From NCBI GenBank assembly GCA_902533775.1, contig CACANA010000003.1:1-54109 (forward strand): 54,109 nt of DNA, read 5' to 3'. The first letter of the stretch is position 1; every line of letters starts with the position of its first letter. This DNA is from an uncultured Pelagibacteraceae bacterium. Lineage in GTDB: Bacteria > Pseudomonadota > Alphaproteobacteria > Pelagibacterales > Pelagibacteraceae. This document shows, piece by piece, positions 34,989 to 45,606 of this stretch. The notes under the pieces are model-generated. The model did no database searches, had not been told where the DNA came from, and worked only from the letters and a program-made list of their open reading frames with translations. The translations under genes and the position numbers were made by a program.

Positions 34989-35573
34989 TTAATAAAATCC
35001 GATCTCACTTAAGCAAATATCTGCTTTATAATCATCAAAACCCGCAACCAAACCAACTGATTTTATATTTTGTCCAAATATACTTTTTGGTTGATAGAAA
35101 TTAGATTTTTTAAATTCATCTAAAGGTGCTTTAATTTCAGTCCATTTTTTTTTTGTTGAAAAAGTGTAACTATAATACTGCCAAGGAGCTAAGGTCAAAC
35201 CAGTTCTTAAATGAATATTATAATTTTTTTCATTACCATAAACTTTTATGTATATTCCATTATAATCTTTACTATTTATTTCAGGTATCAATTTTGTTCT
35301 GATTTGTATAAATCCTCCATTATTTTTAGTTGATACATCTCCTGTCATTCTATAACACATTGCTCCATCAACTTTCTCAACTCTAAATTTTCCTGTTGAA
35401 ACACCTCCCATTACTTGATCTGTAATAAAATTCCACTGTTGAGATTGAATTGTAAATTTAGTTTTTTTTAATTGATCTAGTATCATTTCTTTTGAAAAAG
35501 TATTATTTTGATACAATAAAATTAAGATTAAAAATATTATTTTTTTCACATTAAAACTATTTTTTCTTTGCAA
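34989..35573 (-). CDS. CIA30 (NDUFAF1-like) family protein, exported
   Basis: WNFITDQVMGGVSTGKFRVE...GDVSTKNNGGFIQIRT...IGFY with N-terminal hydrophobic signal. Confidence 0.75.
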   Translation of the reverse strand: MQRKNSFNVKKIIFLILILLYQNNTFSKEMILDQLKKTKFTIQSQQWNFITDQVMGGVSTGKFRVEKVDGAMCYRMTGDVSTKNNGGFIQIRTKLIPEINSKDYNGIYIKVYGNEKNYNIHLRTGLTLAPWQYYSYTFSTKKKWTEIKAPLDEFKKSNFYQPKSIFGQNIKSVGLVAGFDDYKADICLSEIGFY

Positions 35574-36012
35574 GTTGTTGAAGAAGATAAATTTCTTTTT
35601 CAGTTAGTGTATTTTTTTCCTCTCTTATTTGATCCTCTAAACTAAATAAAGTTATTAATGAAAAAAGTGAAACTAAACCTGTTAATATAACAAAGTAAAT
35701 TGAGCTCAAATTGACAATTATAAGTATTAAAAATACACTAGACCATCCAATAAAGACTCCTCTTAAAATCGTACGATGACTTTTTAAGTCTGGTATTTTT
35801 ATAAACTGAACAAATAAAAGTATTAAGAGAAGCATTATTCCTGAGATAGATGCACGCAACAACACCAATGTATCTAGTCCACCTCCATACAATTCTCGAT
35901 GAATTAAGTATGCAACAACTCCTTTATAAGCAAAATAAAAAAGAATAATAGAAGAGACAAAGATTGAAAAATAGTATGATATTTTTGGTTTAATTTTAAT
36001 TTTAATCTTCAT
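35557..36012 (-). CDS. Uncharacterised membrane protein
   Basis: 151 aa with about four hydrophobic helices; overlaps the downstream CIA30-like gene. Confidence 0.55.
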   Translation of the reverse strand: MKIKIKIKPKISYYFSIFVSSIILFYFAYKGVVAYLIHRELYGGGLDTLVLLRASISGIMLLLILLFVQFIKIPDLKSHRTILRGVFIGWSSVFLILIIVNLSSIYFVILTGLVSLFSLITLFSLEDQIREEKNTLTEKEIYLLQQLAKKK

Positions 36013-36088
36013 ATTATTTAAAATAATACTACATTTTTCAATTTAATTTAAAAAAACAAAAATTTCTTTATGTTGATTTTACTTGATT

Positions 36089-36165
36089 TGGTGGGCCCGC
36101 CAGGACTCGAACCTGGGACCAATACATTATGAGTGTACTGCTCTAACCAACTGAGCTACAGGCCC
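36089..36165 (-). tRNA. tRNA with CAU anticodon (elongator Met or lysidine-type Ile2), CCA encoded
   Basis: GGGCCTGTAGCTCAGTTGGTTAGAGCAGTACACTCATAATGTATTGGTCCCAGGTTCGAGTCCTGGCGGGCCCACCA; full cloverleaf, canonical D and T loops. Confidence 0.9.
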
Positions 36166-36224
36166 TAAATTGAATTCTTAAATATACCATTTTTTTTATG
36201 TTAGCAATTAAAGATAATTAATAA

Positions 36225-36299
36225 TGGTGGGCCGTGTTGGTTACGCTCCAACTACCCCTGCAATGTCAATGCAGTACTCTACTATTGAGCTAACGGCCC
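36225..36299 (-). tRNA. tRNA-Val (GAC), with atypical D- and T-loops, CCA encoded
   Basis: GGGCCGTTAGCTCAATAGTAGAGTACTGCATTGACATTGCAGGGGTAGTTGGAGCGTAACCAACACGGCCCACCA; all four stems pair, anticodon loop TTGACAT. Confidence 0.8.
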
Positions 36300-38122
36300 T
36301 AACTTTCTAAGAAACTTTTTAGTTGTTTTGATCTACTTGGATGTTTTAATTTTCTTAGAGCTTTAGCTTCTATTTGTCTAATTCTCTCTCTAGTAACCGA
36401 GAACTGTAATCCGACTTCTTCTAGCGTATGGTCTGTATTCATTCCAACTCCAAACCTCATTCTTAGTACTCTTTCTTCTCTTGGCGTTAAGGTAGATAAA
36501 ATTTTTGTAGTAGCTTCACTTAAGTTTGATTTAATTGCTTGTTCAAGTGGAGCTAGAGCTTTTGTATCTTCTATAAAATCTCCAAGACTGCTATCTTCTT
36601 CATCACCAACAGGTTTTTCTAGCGAAACTGGTTCTTTAGAAATTTTTAAAACTTTTCTAACTTTTTCTAATGGCATCCTCAATTTTTTTGCAAGTTCCTC
36701 AGGTGTTGCCTCTCTTCCAAATTCACTCAAAATCAATCTTTGAGTTCTTACAATTTTATTTATAGTTTCTATCATGTGAACAGGTATCCTAATTGTTCTT
36801 GCTTGGTCTGCTATTGATCTAGTGATAGCTTGCCTTATCCACCAAGTTGCATATGTAGAAAATTTATATCCTCTTCTATATTCAAATTTATCAACAGCTT
36901 TCATCAGGCCTATATTTCCTTCTTGTATTAGATCTAAAAACTGAAGACCTCTATTCGTATATTTTTTTGCAATAGAAATTACCAATCTTAAATTGGCTTC
37001 AACCATTTCTTTTTTTGCAATTCTTGACTCTTTTTCTCCTTTTTGTACTCTACTTACAAGTTTTTTATATTCTGTTACAGATATTCCAAGCTTATTACTT
37101 ATTTCAACTAATCTATCTCTAATATTTTTGAATTCAGATTTATTTTTTTGAAAGAACTTTTTCCAAACATCATTTGTATCTAAAAACTCTTTTAAATTTG
37201 GATTTATTTCATTTCCAACATAAAATTTAATAAATTCATCTCTAGAGATTTTTGACTCTATAGCCAATCTGAGCAGGTTGCCTTCGAGTGAAATTATTTT
37301 TTTGTTTTCCGCATAATGCTTTTGAACAAGTTCCTCTAATACAGATGGTGACAATTGAAGAGATTTGATATGGTCAAGTATATCTTCAACTATTTTTTTA
37401 TAATTTTTTTCTTTAGAAGATGAAAATTTTATAGATTTTAATACACAATCTAGTTTTTCTTTTTGATATTTAATTAATTTATTATATTCTTTTGTAAGTG
37501 TTTTAACTGTATGTAAAACTTTTGGTTTTATCTCCGTTTCCATGGCCGCAAGCGTAGGATTAAATTCATCCTCTTCTGTATTGCTACTCTCTTCTGTAGA
37601 CTGTTCGTCATCTTGCTTTTTTTGTTTTGATCCATTTGTTTCATCATCATCCATATAATTCGTATCGATGTCGATAATTTCTCTTACAAGTATCTCGTCA
37701 TTTTGCAATTTTTGATCCCATTCAAAAAATTGTTGAGCGGTTATGGGGCTTTGGGATAATGCATTTAACATAACATCTTTTCCTGCTTCTATTCTTTTTG
37801 CTATTGCTATTTCTCCCTCTCTAGAGAGAAGTTCTACTCCACCCATTTCTCTTAAATACATCCTTATTGGATCATCACTTTTTTCTAAAGTTTTGCCCTC
37901 ATCTTTTGACGAAGTGTCTTTTTTTCTTAAAACTTTATAGTCTGATTTTTTTTCAACAAGAACTATACTTTCATCCAACATATGAATAAAAGCTTGAGAC
38001 AGATTTTCACTTGATAAATTCCTTTTTCCTAGGGATTTATTTAATTCTTCGTGAGTTATGAAGCCTCGGTGAATACCTCTGCCCATTAACCTCGCAAATG
38101 ATTTTGTAATTATTCTTTCCAC
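36299..38122 (-). CDS. rpoD: RNA polymerase primary sigma factor RpoD
   Basis: [70 protein letters not shown], region 4 HTH. Confidence 0.96.
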   Translation of the reverse strand: MERIITKSFARLMGRGIHRGFITHEELNKSLGKRNLSSENLSQAFIHMLDESIVLVEKKSDYKVLRKKDTSSKDEGKTLEKSDDPIRMYLREMGGVELLSREGEIAIAKRIEAGKDVMLNALSQSPITAQQFFEWDQKLQNDEILVREIIDIDTNYMDDDETNGSKQKKQDDEQSTEESSNTEEDEFNPTLAAMETEIKPKVLHTVKTLTKEYNKLIKYQKEKLDCVLKSIKFSSSKEKNYKKIVEDILDHIKSLQLSPSVLEELVQKHYAENKKIISLEGNLLRLAIESKISRDEFIKFYVGNEINPNLKEFLDTNDVWKKFFQKNKSEFKNIRDRLVEISNKLGISVTEYKKLVSRVQKGEKESRIAKKEMVEANLRLVISIAKKYTNRGLQFLDLIQEGNIGLMKAVDKFEYRRGYKFSTYATWWIRQAITRSIADQARTIRIPVHMIETINKIVRTQRLILSEFGREATPEELAKKLRMPLEKVRKVLKISKEPVSLEKPVGDEEDSSLGDFIEDTKALAPLEQAIKSNLSEATTKILSTLTPREERVLRMRFGVGMNTDHTLEEVGLQFSVTRERIRQIEAKALRKLKHPSRSKQLKSFLES

Positions 38123-38187
38123 AATCTAAAGTTTGATGGATCTATATAATAACTTTATCAAAAAAATCTATGCGAATTTTTTTAAAT

Positions 38188-39963
38188 TTAGTTGATTTTT
38201 TGAAGTTTTTTCAACTCTTTTATCTCATTAAATGTTTTTTCGCTCATATCCTGGGAAAACTTCGATTCTAAGTCTGATATTCTTTGCTCCAACTCGTAAT
38301 TTTTAAGATCTTGAATAATTTCACTAAAAATTTCTATAATCTTGTCATCATCATTAAAATTTTTTGAAATTATGTGTTTTACTGATGCATAATTCATAAC
38401 TCTGTTAATAAGATTTTTGTCTACGCTCAATTTATCTACATTTAAATTTAATAAATTTTTTGATTGAATTAAAATTTCTTGAAATAATTGTTTATTTTCG
38501 TGACTGTATAATTTTATGTTATCTATTAAATGAAAATTTTTATGAATTAATTTTGATTTGGTGATTAATATATATAAAAAAGAAAACTCTTTAATTTCAA
38601 AAGATTTTAGTGATTTTGTTTCATTATAATAACTTTTAGTTTTAGCTAAAGATTTTGGAAATGTTTTATAATATTTCTTATATTTTAAATTAATATTTGG
38701 TGTTAAATCTGAAATTTTTTCAAGGAAATATTCTAGCGTGTATTTTTTAACAAATGTGTCTTTGATATTTGATGCAATTTCTCTTAATTTTTTTTCAAAA
38801 ATAGCTTTCGAGCTTGGACTTTCGTTTGTTTGACTCATGTAATGTTCAAATATAAATTTATGTATAGGAATAGATCTTTGGTCAGAAATTTCTATAAACT
38901 TATCTTTACCAAATTTATTTACATAATTATCTGGATCCAAATTATTTTCTAATAGCAGAAATGAAATTTTTTTATCTGGTTTTAATTCATCAATTATATT
39001 CTCTGCTGCTCTTAATGCAGCTTTATAACCACTTTGATCGCCATCAAAACAAATAATGATATGATTATAAAATTGATTTAAAATTTGTATCTGTTTATTT
39101 GTTAAAGCAGTTCCTAAGTTTGCGACAGTATTTTCTATTCCATTTTTTGATAAACCAATAACATCCATGTATCCTTCAACTAAATATACATCTTCTAATT
39201 TATTTGATAGCTTTCTTGCCTTATCAAGATTATATAAATTTGACCCTTTTTTGAAAAAAGGTGTCTCAGGTGAATTTATATATTTAGCCAAATTTTTATT
39301 ATCATCTACAATTCTTCCTCCAAAACCTATAATATTTCCTGATATATTATTTATTGGAAAAATTATTCTGTTTCTAAATCTTGATATATATTTTTTTTTC
39401 TTCTCATCAAAATAAAATAAACCTGTATCTCTAATGATTTCTTCGTCAAAATCTTTTTTTAGGATCTCATAATAATCTAAATCCTCTGTTACAAAACCAA
39501 GATTAAAATTTTTAACTTCGGCACCAGACAGTCCTCTCGCTTTAAGGTAATTTTTTGCCTTAATTGAATTTTCATTTTTGAATAATTCATTTTTATAAAA
39601 TTCGGAAAAATTACTACATATAGCTTTATATATTTTCCATTTATTCTCTCTTTCCTCATCTTGTTTTGAAAATGTATAAGGTTGCATACCGGCAAGATTT
39701 GAAAGAATTTTGACAGCTTCACCAAATCTAAGATTTTGAGTTTTCATTACAAAATCAAAAATATTTCCGTGCTCACTTGTGCTAAAGCAATGATAAAATT
39801 CTTTTTCATCATTCACAGTGAATGATGGAGTTTTCTCAGTTTTAAACGGAGATAAACCAACAAACTCCTTGCCTCTCTTTTTAAGTTTAACAGTTTTAGA
39901 AACTACTGTTGAAACTTTTAGTCTGGTTTTAATTTCGTCTAAATATTCTTTTGGATATTTCAT
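38188..39963 (-). CDS. dnaG: DNA primase
   Basis: GLSPFKTEKTPSFTVNDEKEFYHCF, RFRNRIIFPI, FGGRIV, VEGYMDVI, FDGDQSGYKAA. Confidence 0.93.
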   Translation of the reverse strand: MKYPKEYLDEIKTRLKVSTVVSKTVKLKKRGKEFVGLSPFKTEKTPSFTVNDEKEFYHCFSTSEHGNIFDFVMKTQNLRFGEAVKILSNLAGMQPYTFSKQDEERENKWKIYKAICSNFSEFYKNELFKNENSIKAKNYLKARGLSGAEVKNFNLGFVTEDLDYYEILKKDFDEEIIRDTGLFYFDEKKKKYISRFRNRIIFPINNISGNIIGFGGRIVDDNKNLAKYINSPETPFFKKGSNLYNLDKARKLSNKLEDVYLVEGYMDVIGLSKNGIENTVANLGTALTNKQIQILNQFYNHIIICFDGDQSGYKAALRAAENIIDELKPDKKISFLLLENNLDPDNYVNKFGKDKFIEISDQRSIPIHKFIFEHYMSQTNESPSSKAIFEKKLREIASNIKDTFVKKYTLEYFLEKISDLTPNINLKYKKYYKTFPKSLAKTKSYYNETKSLKSFEIKEFSFLYILITKSKLIHKNFHLIDNIKLYSHENKQLFQEILIQSKNLLNLNVDKLSVDKNLINRVMNYASVKHIISKNFNDDDKIIEIFSEIIQDLKNYELEQRISDLESKFSQDMSEKTFNEIKELKKLQKIN

Positions 39964-40424
39964 TAACTATTAAGTAAATTTTTAATAATCTGACCTGCCT
40001 TAGAGAAATCAACTGTATCAGCATGATTTTTTTTTAATTCACCCATGACTTTGCCCATATCCTTAATTGAAGATGCTCCAGAAATTTTTATAATTTCTTC
40101 ACAAATCTTTTTTGTGTCTGCCTCAGATAATTGTTTGGGCAAATATTCAGATAAAACATTAAGCTCTCCTTGCTCAATTTCTAGTAAATCTGATCTGTTA
40201 TTTTTTTTATATATTTCAATTGATTCGGATCTCTGTTTTATCATTTTTTTTAAGAGCTTTTTAATGTCCTCATCGTCTGTCTCTTTTTTATTTGGACCAG
40301 ATCTATTGTGAATATCTAAGTCCTTAACTCCAGATAAAATTAACCTATAAGTTGATATTTTATTTTTATCTTTCGATTTTAAAGCATTTTTGTAATCGTT
40401 ATCTATTTTATCTCTTAGAGACAT
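39963..40424 (-). CDS. GatB/YqeY domain protein
   Basis: MSLRDKIDNDYKNALKSKDKNKISTYRLILSGVKDLDI...EQGELNVLSEYLPKQLSE; likely start at 40424 rather than 40457. Confidence 0.88.
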   Translation of the reverse strand: MSLRDKIDNDYKNALKSKDKNKISTYRLILSGVKDLDIHNRSGPNKKETDDEDIKKLLKKMIKQRSESIEIYKKNNRSDLLEIEQGELNVLSEYLPKQLSEADTKKICEEIIKISGASSIKDMGKVMGELKKNHADTVDFSKAGQIIKNLLNS

Positions 40425-40545
40425 ACTAGAATGTACTTCATAGACAAAATTGTTCAAAAGAAAAATTGTATTTTTAAAAAATTATTATAGATCTGTTGCG
40501 GATAAATACGTTTTATTGTATTAACCTTTAACTTATGAGTTGTAA

Positions 40546-41739
40546 TTGACTTTAAAACGAAAAAAAAAAAATTCACATCTCTCAAATTTTAACACAGCTA
40601 TTTTAGTTCTTGAAGATAAATCAGTTTTTAAAGGGATCGGACTGGGACATACAGGAGAGGCAACTGGAGAAGTATGCTTTAATACATCATTAACTGGTTA
40701 CCAAGAAATAATATCTGACCCATCTTATGCTGGTCAGATAATAAATTTTACATTTCCACACATTGGGAACGTTGGTGCCAATAAAGAGGACATAGAGTCT
40801 GATAAAATATGGACAAGAGGAGTTATTTTTAATTCAGAGATAACAACTCCTTCAAATTATAGATCTCTTCAAAATTTAAACAAGTGGCTTAAAAAAAATA
40901 AAATAGTAGGTATAACTGGTCTTGATACTAGAAGTTTAACAAATTTTATAAGAGATAAAGGGGCTCCAAAAGGAACAATATCTAATAATAAAAATGGTAA
41001 ATTTAATATCAATAAACTTATAAATAAATCAATTAAATGGCCTGGTTTAAACGGAATGGATTTAGCGCAAGAAGTTACAACCAATAAAACTTATATTTGG
41101 AAAGGATATAAAACTTGGAAAAAAAATAAGGGCTATGAAAAAAATAAAAAGAAAAAATTTAGGATTGTTGCAATGGATTTTGGTATTAAAAAAAATATAC
41201 TCAGGTATTTTTCTGATTTTGATTGTGAAGTTAAAGTTGTTTCCTGCAAAGAAAATGCAAATAATATACTTAATTTAAAACCTCATGGAATTTTTTTGTC
41301 AAACGGTCCTGGAGATCCTGCCGCAACAGGAAAGTATGCGATCAAAGTTGTAAAAAATTTAATAAGAAAAAATATTCCATTATTTGGAATATGTTTGGGT
41401 CATCAAATATTAGCATTAGCTTTAGATGCAAAAACCAAAAAGATGAAATTAGGGCACAGAGGTGCAAATCATCCAGTCAAAAATTTAATTACAAAAAAAG
41501 TTGAAATTACCAGTCAAAATCATGGATTTGAGGTTGTTAAGCAAAGCTTAAAAAAAAATACAGAAATAACTCACCTATCATTATTTGATAATTCTATAGA
41601 AGGAATAAGATTAAAAAATAAACCAGTTTTCTCAGTTCAATATCATCCTGAAGCTAATCCTGGACCACAAGATAGTAAATATTTATTTAGTAATTTTATT
41701 AAAGACATAAAAAAATATGCCAAAAAGAAGAGACATTAA
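40546..41739 (+). CDS. carA: Carbamoyl-phosphate synthase small subunit
   Basis: [61 protein letters not shown] start. Confidence 0.94.
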   Translation: MTLKRKKKNSHLSNFNTAILVLEDKSVFKGIGLGHTGEATGEVCFNTSLTGYQEIISDPSYAGQIINFTFPHIGNVGANKEDIESDKIWTRGVIFNSEITTPSNYRSLQNLNKWLKKNKIVGITGLDTRSLTNFIRDKGAPKGTISNNKNGKFNINKLINKSIKWPGLNGMDLAQEVTTNKTYIWKGYKTWKKNKGYEKNKKKKFRIVAMDFGIKKNILRYFSDFDCEVKVVSCKENANNILNLKPHGIFLSNGPGDPAATGKYAIKVVKNLIRKNIPLFGICLGHQILALALDAKTKKMKLGHRGANHPVKNLITKKVEITSQNHGFEVVKQSLKKNTEITHLSLFDNSIEGIRLKNKPVFSVQYHPEANPGPQDSKYLFSNFIKDIKKYAKKKRH

Positions 41740-44700
41740 AAAAATTTTAGTGATTGGAGCTGGTCCAATTATTATAGGTCAAGCTTGTGAATTTGATTAT
41801 TCAGGAACACAAGCATGCAAAGCATTAAAAGATGAGGGTTATAAAGTAATATTAATAAACTCAAATCCAGCAACTATAATGACTGATCCTGGTGTTGCTG
41901 ATAAAACTTATATTGAACCAATATCACTGGAAGTATTGGAAGAGGTTATCAAAAAAGAGAAGCCTGATGCTATTCTACCAACAATGGGAGGTCAAACAGC
42001 ATTAAATCTTGCAATTAACGCAGAAAAAATCGGATTGCTTAAAAAGTATAAAATTGAACTGATAGGAGCTAACTCCAAAGCAATAGCGAATGCTGAGGAT
42101 AGAAAAAAATTTAGAAAGAATATGTCTGATATTGGTATTGATTTACCAAAATCAGAAGTTCTAAATAAATTTTCAAACGCAAAAAAATGCTTAAATAAGA
42201 TTGGTCTTCCTGCAATTATTAGACCTTCATTTACTTTAGGTGGATTAGGTGGAGGTATTGCAAGAACAAAAAAAGATTTTTTTAAAATTGTTAAAGAAGG
42301 AATGAATGAATCTCCTCAAAATCAGGTTCTGGTTGAGGAATGTTTAGACGGTTGGAAAGAATTTGAGATGGAGGTCGTTAGAGATAAAAATGATAATTGT
42401 ATAATTATCTGTTCAATAGAAAATGTTGATCCCATGGGAACTCATACTGGTGACTCTGTTACTATAGCTCCAGCATTAACACTTACAGATAAAGAGTATC
42501 AAGTAATGAGAAATGCATCTATTGCTTGCTTAAGAAAAATAGGTGTTGAGACAGGAGGTTCGAATGTTCAATTCGCCATAAATCCAAAAAATGGAAGAAT
42601 GGTAATTATTGAAATGAACCCCAGAGTTTCAAGATCATCTGCATTAGCCTCTAAAGCGACTGGCTTTCCAATAGCAAAAGTGGCCGCAAAATTAGCAGTT
42701 GGTTATACTCTTGATGAACTACAAAATGAAATAACTAAAGTAACACCAGCTTCTTTTGAACCAACAATCGATTATGTTGTAACAAAAATTCCAAGGTTTA
42801 CGTTTGAAAAATTTTCTGACACAGAAGCAATTTTAGGCACATCCATGAGATCAGTTGGTGAAGCAATGGCAATTGGGAGAAACTTCAAAGAGTCTTTTCA
42901 AAAAGCCCTGGTTTCACTTGAAACTGGTTTATCAGGATTAGATAATATTTTTAACTATTCAAAAAAAGAAATCCTTAAAAATTTAAAAATCAATATTCCA
43001 AACAAATTACTTCTGATTGCTGAGGCTTTTAGAAAAAAAATTTCTTTTGATATTATATATAAATTATCAAAGGTAGATCCTTGGTTTTTAAATCAAATTA
43101 AGGAAATAGTTGATGAAGAAAAAATACTAATCTCAAAAGGACTGCCTAAAACTTTTGAGGAATTTAATAAAATAAAATCAATAGGCTTTTCTGACAAAAA
43201 GATCTCACAATTGACTGGTCAAAAAGAAACAATCGTCAAATCAAGAAGAAAAGCGCTAAAAGTTATGCCTGTTTTTAAAAAAGTTGATACCTGTGCTGCA
43301 GAATTTAAATCTTTTACACCTTATATGTATTCTACTTATCAAAGAAATTTTTCTATTAAAACTGAATGCGAAGCTGAGCCAAGCAATAAAAAGAAAATAA
43401 TAATTCTAGGTGGAGGACCAAATAGAATTGGACAAGGTATAGAGTTTGATTATTGCTGTTGTCAGGCTAGCTTTTCTTTAAAAGAAGCAGGTTTTGAAAC
43501 AATAATGATAAATTGTAACCCGGAAACTGTTTCTACAGATTATGATACAAGTGATAGATTGTACTTTGAACCTTTAATTGAAGAGTATGTTGAGAATATA
43601 ATTTTAAAAGAAAAATCAAAAGGAAATCTAATAGGGATTATTGCACAATTTGGAGGCCAAACCCCTATCAAATTAGCTAAATTTTTAGATGAAAATAAAT
43701 TACCTATTTTAGGGACACAGTATAAATCAATAGACCTTGCAGAAGATAGAGACAGATTTAGAGAGTTACTTATAAAGCTTAAATTAAAACAAGCTGAAAG
43801 TGGTATAGCCTACAAATTTGATCAAGCTATTAATGTTGCTGAAAAAATTGGATTACCAGTAGTTGTGCGACCTTCTTATGTTTTGGGAGGAAGAGCTATG
43901 GAAATTGTTCATGACAAAAGTCAATTGAAACAATTTATTAATGAGGCCTTCAAAGCATCAGAACAAAATCCAATCTTAATTGATAAATTTATCGACAATG
44001 CAATGGAAGTAGATGTAGATGCAATTTCTGACGGAAAAGACGTTTATGTTGCTGGAATAATGCAACATATTGAAGAAGCTGGGATTCACTCAGGAGACTC
44101 TGCTTGTTGCTTGCCGCCGGTATCAATAAAGGCAAATCTTTTAAGAGAACTTAAAATACAAACAAGAAAATTAGCTCTGGCTTTAAAGGTTAAAGGATTT
44201 TTAAATATTCAATTCGCAATTAAAAATGATGAAATTTTTGTCATTGAAGTTAATCCTAGAGCAAGCAGAACTGTACCCTTTGTTTCAAAAGCAAACGGTA
44301 TTCCACTTGCAAAAATTGCATCAAGAATAATGTCTGGGGAAAAATTAAGTAAGTATAAATTAAAATACAAAACCAATAAAAAATTTGCTGTTAAGGAAGC
44401 AGTATTTCCATTCAATAAATTTCCAGATAGTGATTTATTACTTGGCCCTGAGATGAAGTCTACTGGTGAGGTAATGGGTTTTGATGACGATTTTGGAATG
44501 GCTGTTGCAAAAAGTCAAATTGCTGCTTCTAATTCATTGCCAACTAAAGGAATGGCATTCTTATCAGTAAAAGACTCTCACAAGCAAGAAATAATAGGTG
44601 TTGCACAAAGATTAATAAAACTTGGATTCACACTTTCTGCAACCAAAGGAACGTCAGAGATTCTAAATCAAAATGGAATGAAATGTAAAAAAATTAATAA

Positions 44701-44941
44701 AGTGAGTAGTGGTAGACCACATATAGTAGATGTTTTAAATTCTAAAAAAATATCTTTGGTAATAAATACTGGAGGTGGAAATTCTGAACACAGGATTAGT
44801 GATGCTAGAGCATTAAGAAGAGGAACTCTTGCAAACAAAATTCCTTATTGTACGAATATGTCTACAGCCTATTCATTCTTAGAAGCAATTAAATCCTTAA
44901 AAACAACCAAGTTAAGAGTAAAATCTCTGCAAGATAATTAA
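41717..44941 (+). CDS. carB: Carbamoyl-phosphate synthase large subunit
   Basis: 1074 aa with duplicated ATP-grasp halves ([20 protein letters not shown] and [17 protein letters not shown]) and MGS domain. Confidence 0.96.
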   Translation: MPKRRDIKKILVIGAGPIIIGQACEFDYSGTQACKALKDEGYKVILINSNPATIMTDPGVADKTYIEPISLEVLEEVIKKEKPDAILPTMGGQTALNLAINAEKIGLLKKYKIELIGANSKAIANAEDRKKFRKNMSDIGIDLPKSEVLNKFSNAKKCLNKIGLPAIIRPSFTLGGLGGGIARTKKDFFKIVKEGMNESPQNQVLVEECLDGWKEFEMEVVRDKNDNCIIICSIENVDPMGTHTGDSVTIAPALTLTDKEYQVMRNASIACLRKIGVETGGSNVQFAINPKNGRMVIIEMNPRVSRSSALASKATGFPIAKVAAKLAVGYTLDELQNEITKVTPASFEPTIDYVVTKIPRFTFEKFSDTEAILGTSMRSVGEAMAIGRNFKESFQKALVSLETGLSGLDNIFNYSKKEILKNLKINIPNKLLLIAEAFRKKISFDIIYKLSKVDPWFLNQIKEIVDEEKILISKGLPKTFEEFNKIKSIGFSDKKISQLTGQKETIVKSRRKALKVMPVFKKVDTCAAEFKSFTPYMYSTYQRNFSIKTECEAEPSNKKKIIILGGGPNRIGQGIEFDYCCCQASFSLKEAGFETIMINCNPETVSTDYDTSDRLYFEPLIEEYVENIILKEKSKGNLIGIIAQFGGQTPIKLAKFLDENKLPILGTQYKSIDLAEDRDRFRELLIKLKLKQAESGIAYKFDQAINVAEKIGLPVVVRPSYVLGGRAMEIVHDKSQLKQFINEAFKASEQNPILIDKFIDNAMEVDVDAISDGKDVYVAGIMQHIEEAGIHSGDSACCLPPVSIKANLLRELKIQTRKLALALKVKGFLNIQFAIKNDEIFVIEVNPRASRTVPFVSKANGIPLAKIASRIMSGEKLSKYKLKYKTNKKFAVKEAVFPFNKFPDSDLLLGPEMKSTGEVMGFDDDFGMAVAKSQIAASNSLPTKGMAFLSVKDSHKQEIIGVAQRLIKLGFTLSATKGTSEILNQNGMKCKKINKVSSGRPHIVDVLNSKKISLVINTGGGNSEHRISDARALRRGTLANKIPYCTNMSTAYSFLEAIKSLKTTKLRVKSLQDN

Positions 44942-44943
44942 TT

Positions 44944-45606
44944 TTAATTGACTTTCCAATCTGTCTCAAATGTAACATAATTTACTTGAAGACATCTTCT
45001 CTCTTTTACTATTTCTTTTTTTTCCATACCGTGCCAAGTGTTAGGGCCACTTGAAAAGAAATAACCATAATTATCTTTATAAGGAACAGTTTTTGCTAAT
45101 TTTAGATTTTCATCATAAAAATCTGTACCTAAATCTTCTTTTTCATTATGCTTATTTACGAATAATAAACATGACAACAGTTTCTCTTTAATATCGCAAT
45201 GTGGTTTTAACCAAAATCCTTTTCTATCACAGATAACTTCAACTCTTACATATGAATTTGAAAGATCTTTATTGATCATTTCAGAAATTTTTTTATAAGT
45301 TGATGGATTTTGAAGTTCTTTAATAAATTCAACAAGATTAGGGAATTGATTTGAATTTTCTTTTGTCACAAAACATCTAAATTTTAATGCCTTGCCTCCG
45401 TCTGATATACCTTCTCTAAACTTACCTTCACCTCCATCAATTGCTCTTGTGCCATCATAGTTTAAATTATGTTCTATCGGATTAGCTATATCAGCGTTTA
45501 CAATTTCCTGAACTTGACCGTCAGTTAGTGGTTGATTTAATTCCCAATGTTCAAAAGGAATTTTGTGATTTGACGAATTTTTTAATATTGAATTTAAAAA
45601 TGCCAT
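44944..45606 (-). CDS. Putative 2OG-Fe(II) oxygenase-like protein
   Basis: LKPHCDIKEKLLSCLLF (HxD), NTWHGMEKK (distal His), RRCLQVNYV (Arg). Confidence 0.5.
   Translation of the reverse strand: MAFLNSILKNSSNHKIPFEHWELNQPLTDGQVQEIVNADIANPIEHNLNYDGTRAIDGGEGKFREGISDGGKALKFRCFVTKENSNQFPNLVEFIKELQNPSTYKKISEMINKDLSNSYVRVEVICDRKGFWLKPHCDIKEKLLSCLLFVNKHNEKEDLGTDFYDENLKLAKTVPYKDNYGYFFSSGPNTWHGMEKKEIVKERRCLQVNYVTFETDWKVN

Noticed and set aside
36225-36299. Simple inversion of the T-arm hairpin as the origin of the odd T-loop
   Set aside because: The reverse complement of the loop (TTACGCT) is not a canonical TTCRANY loop either.
38990-40311. ORFs overlapping dnaG and yqeY (39167-39415, 39489-39725, 40045-40311)
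   Set aside because: Frame or strand shadows of dnaG and yqeY.
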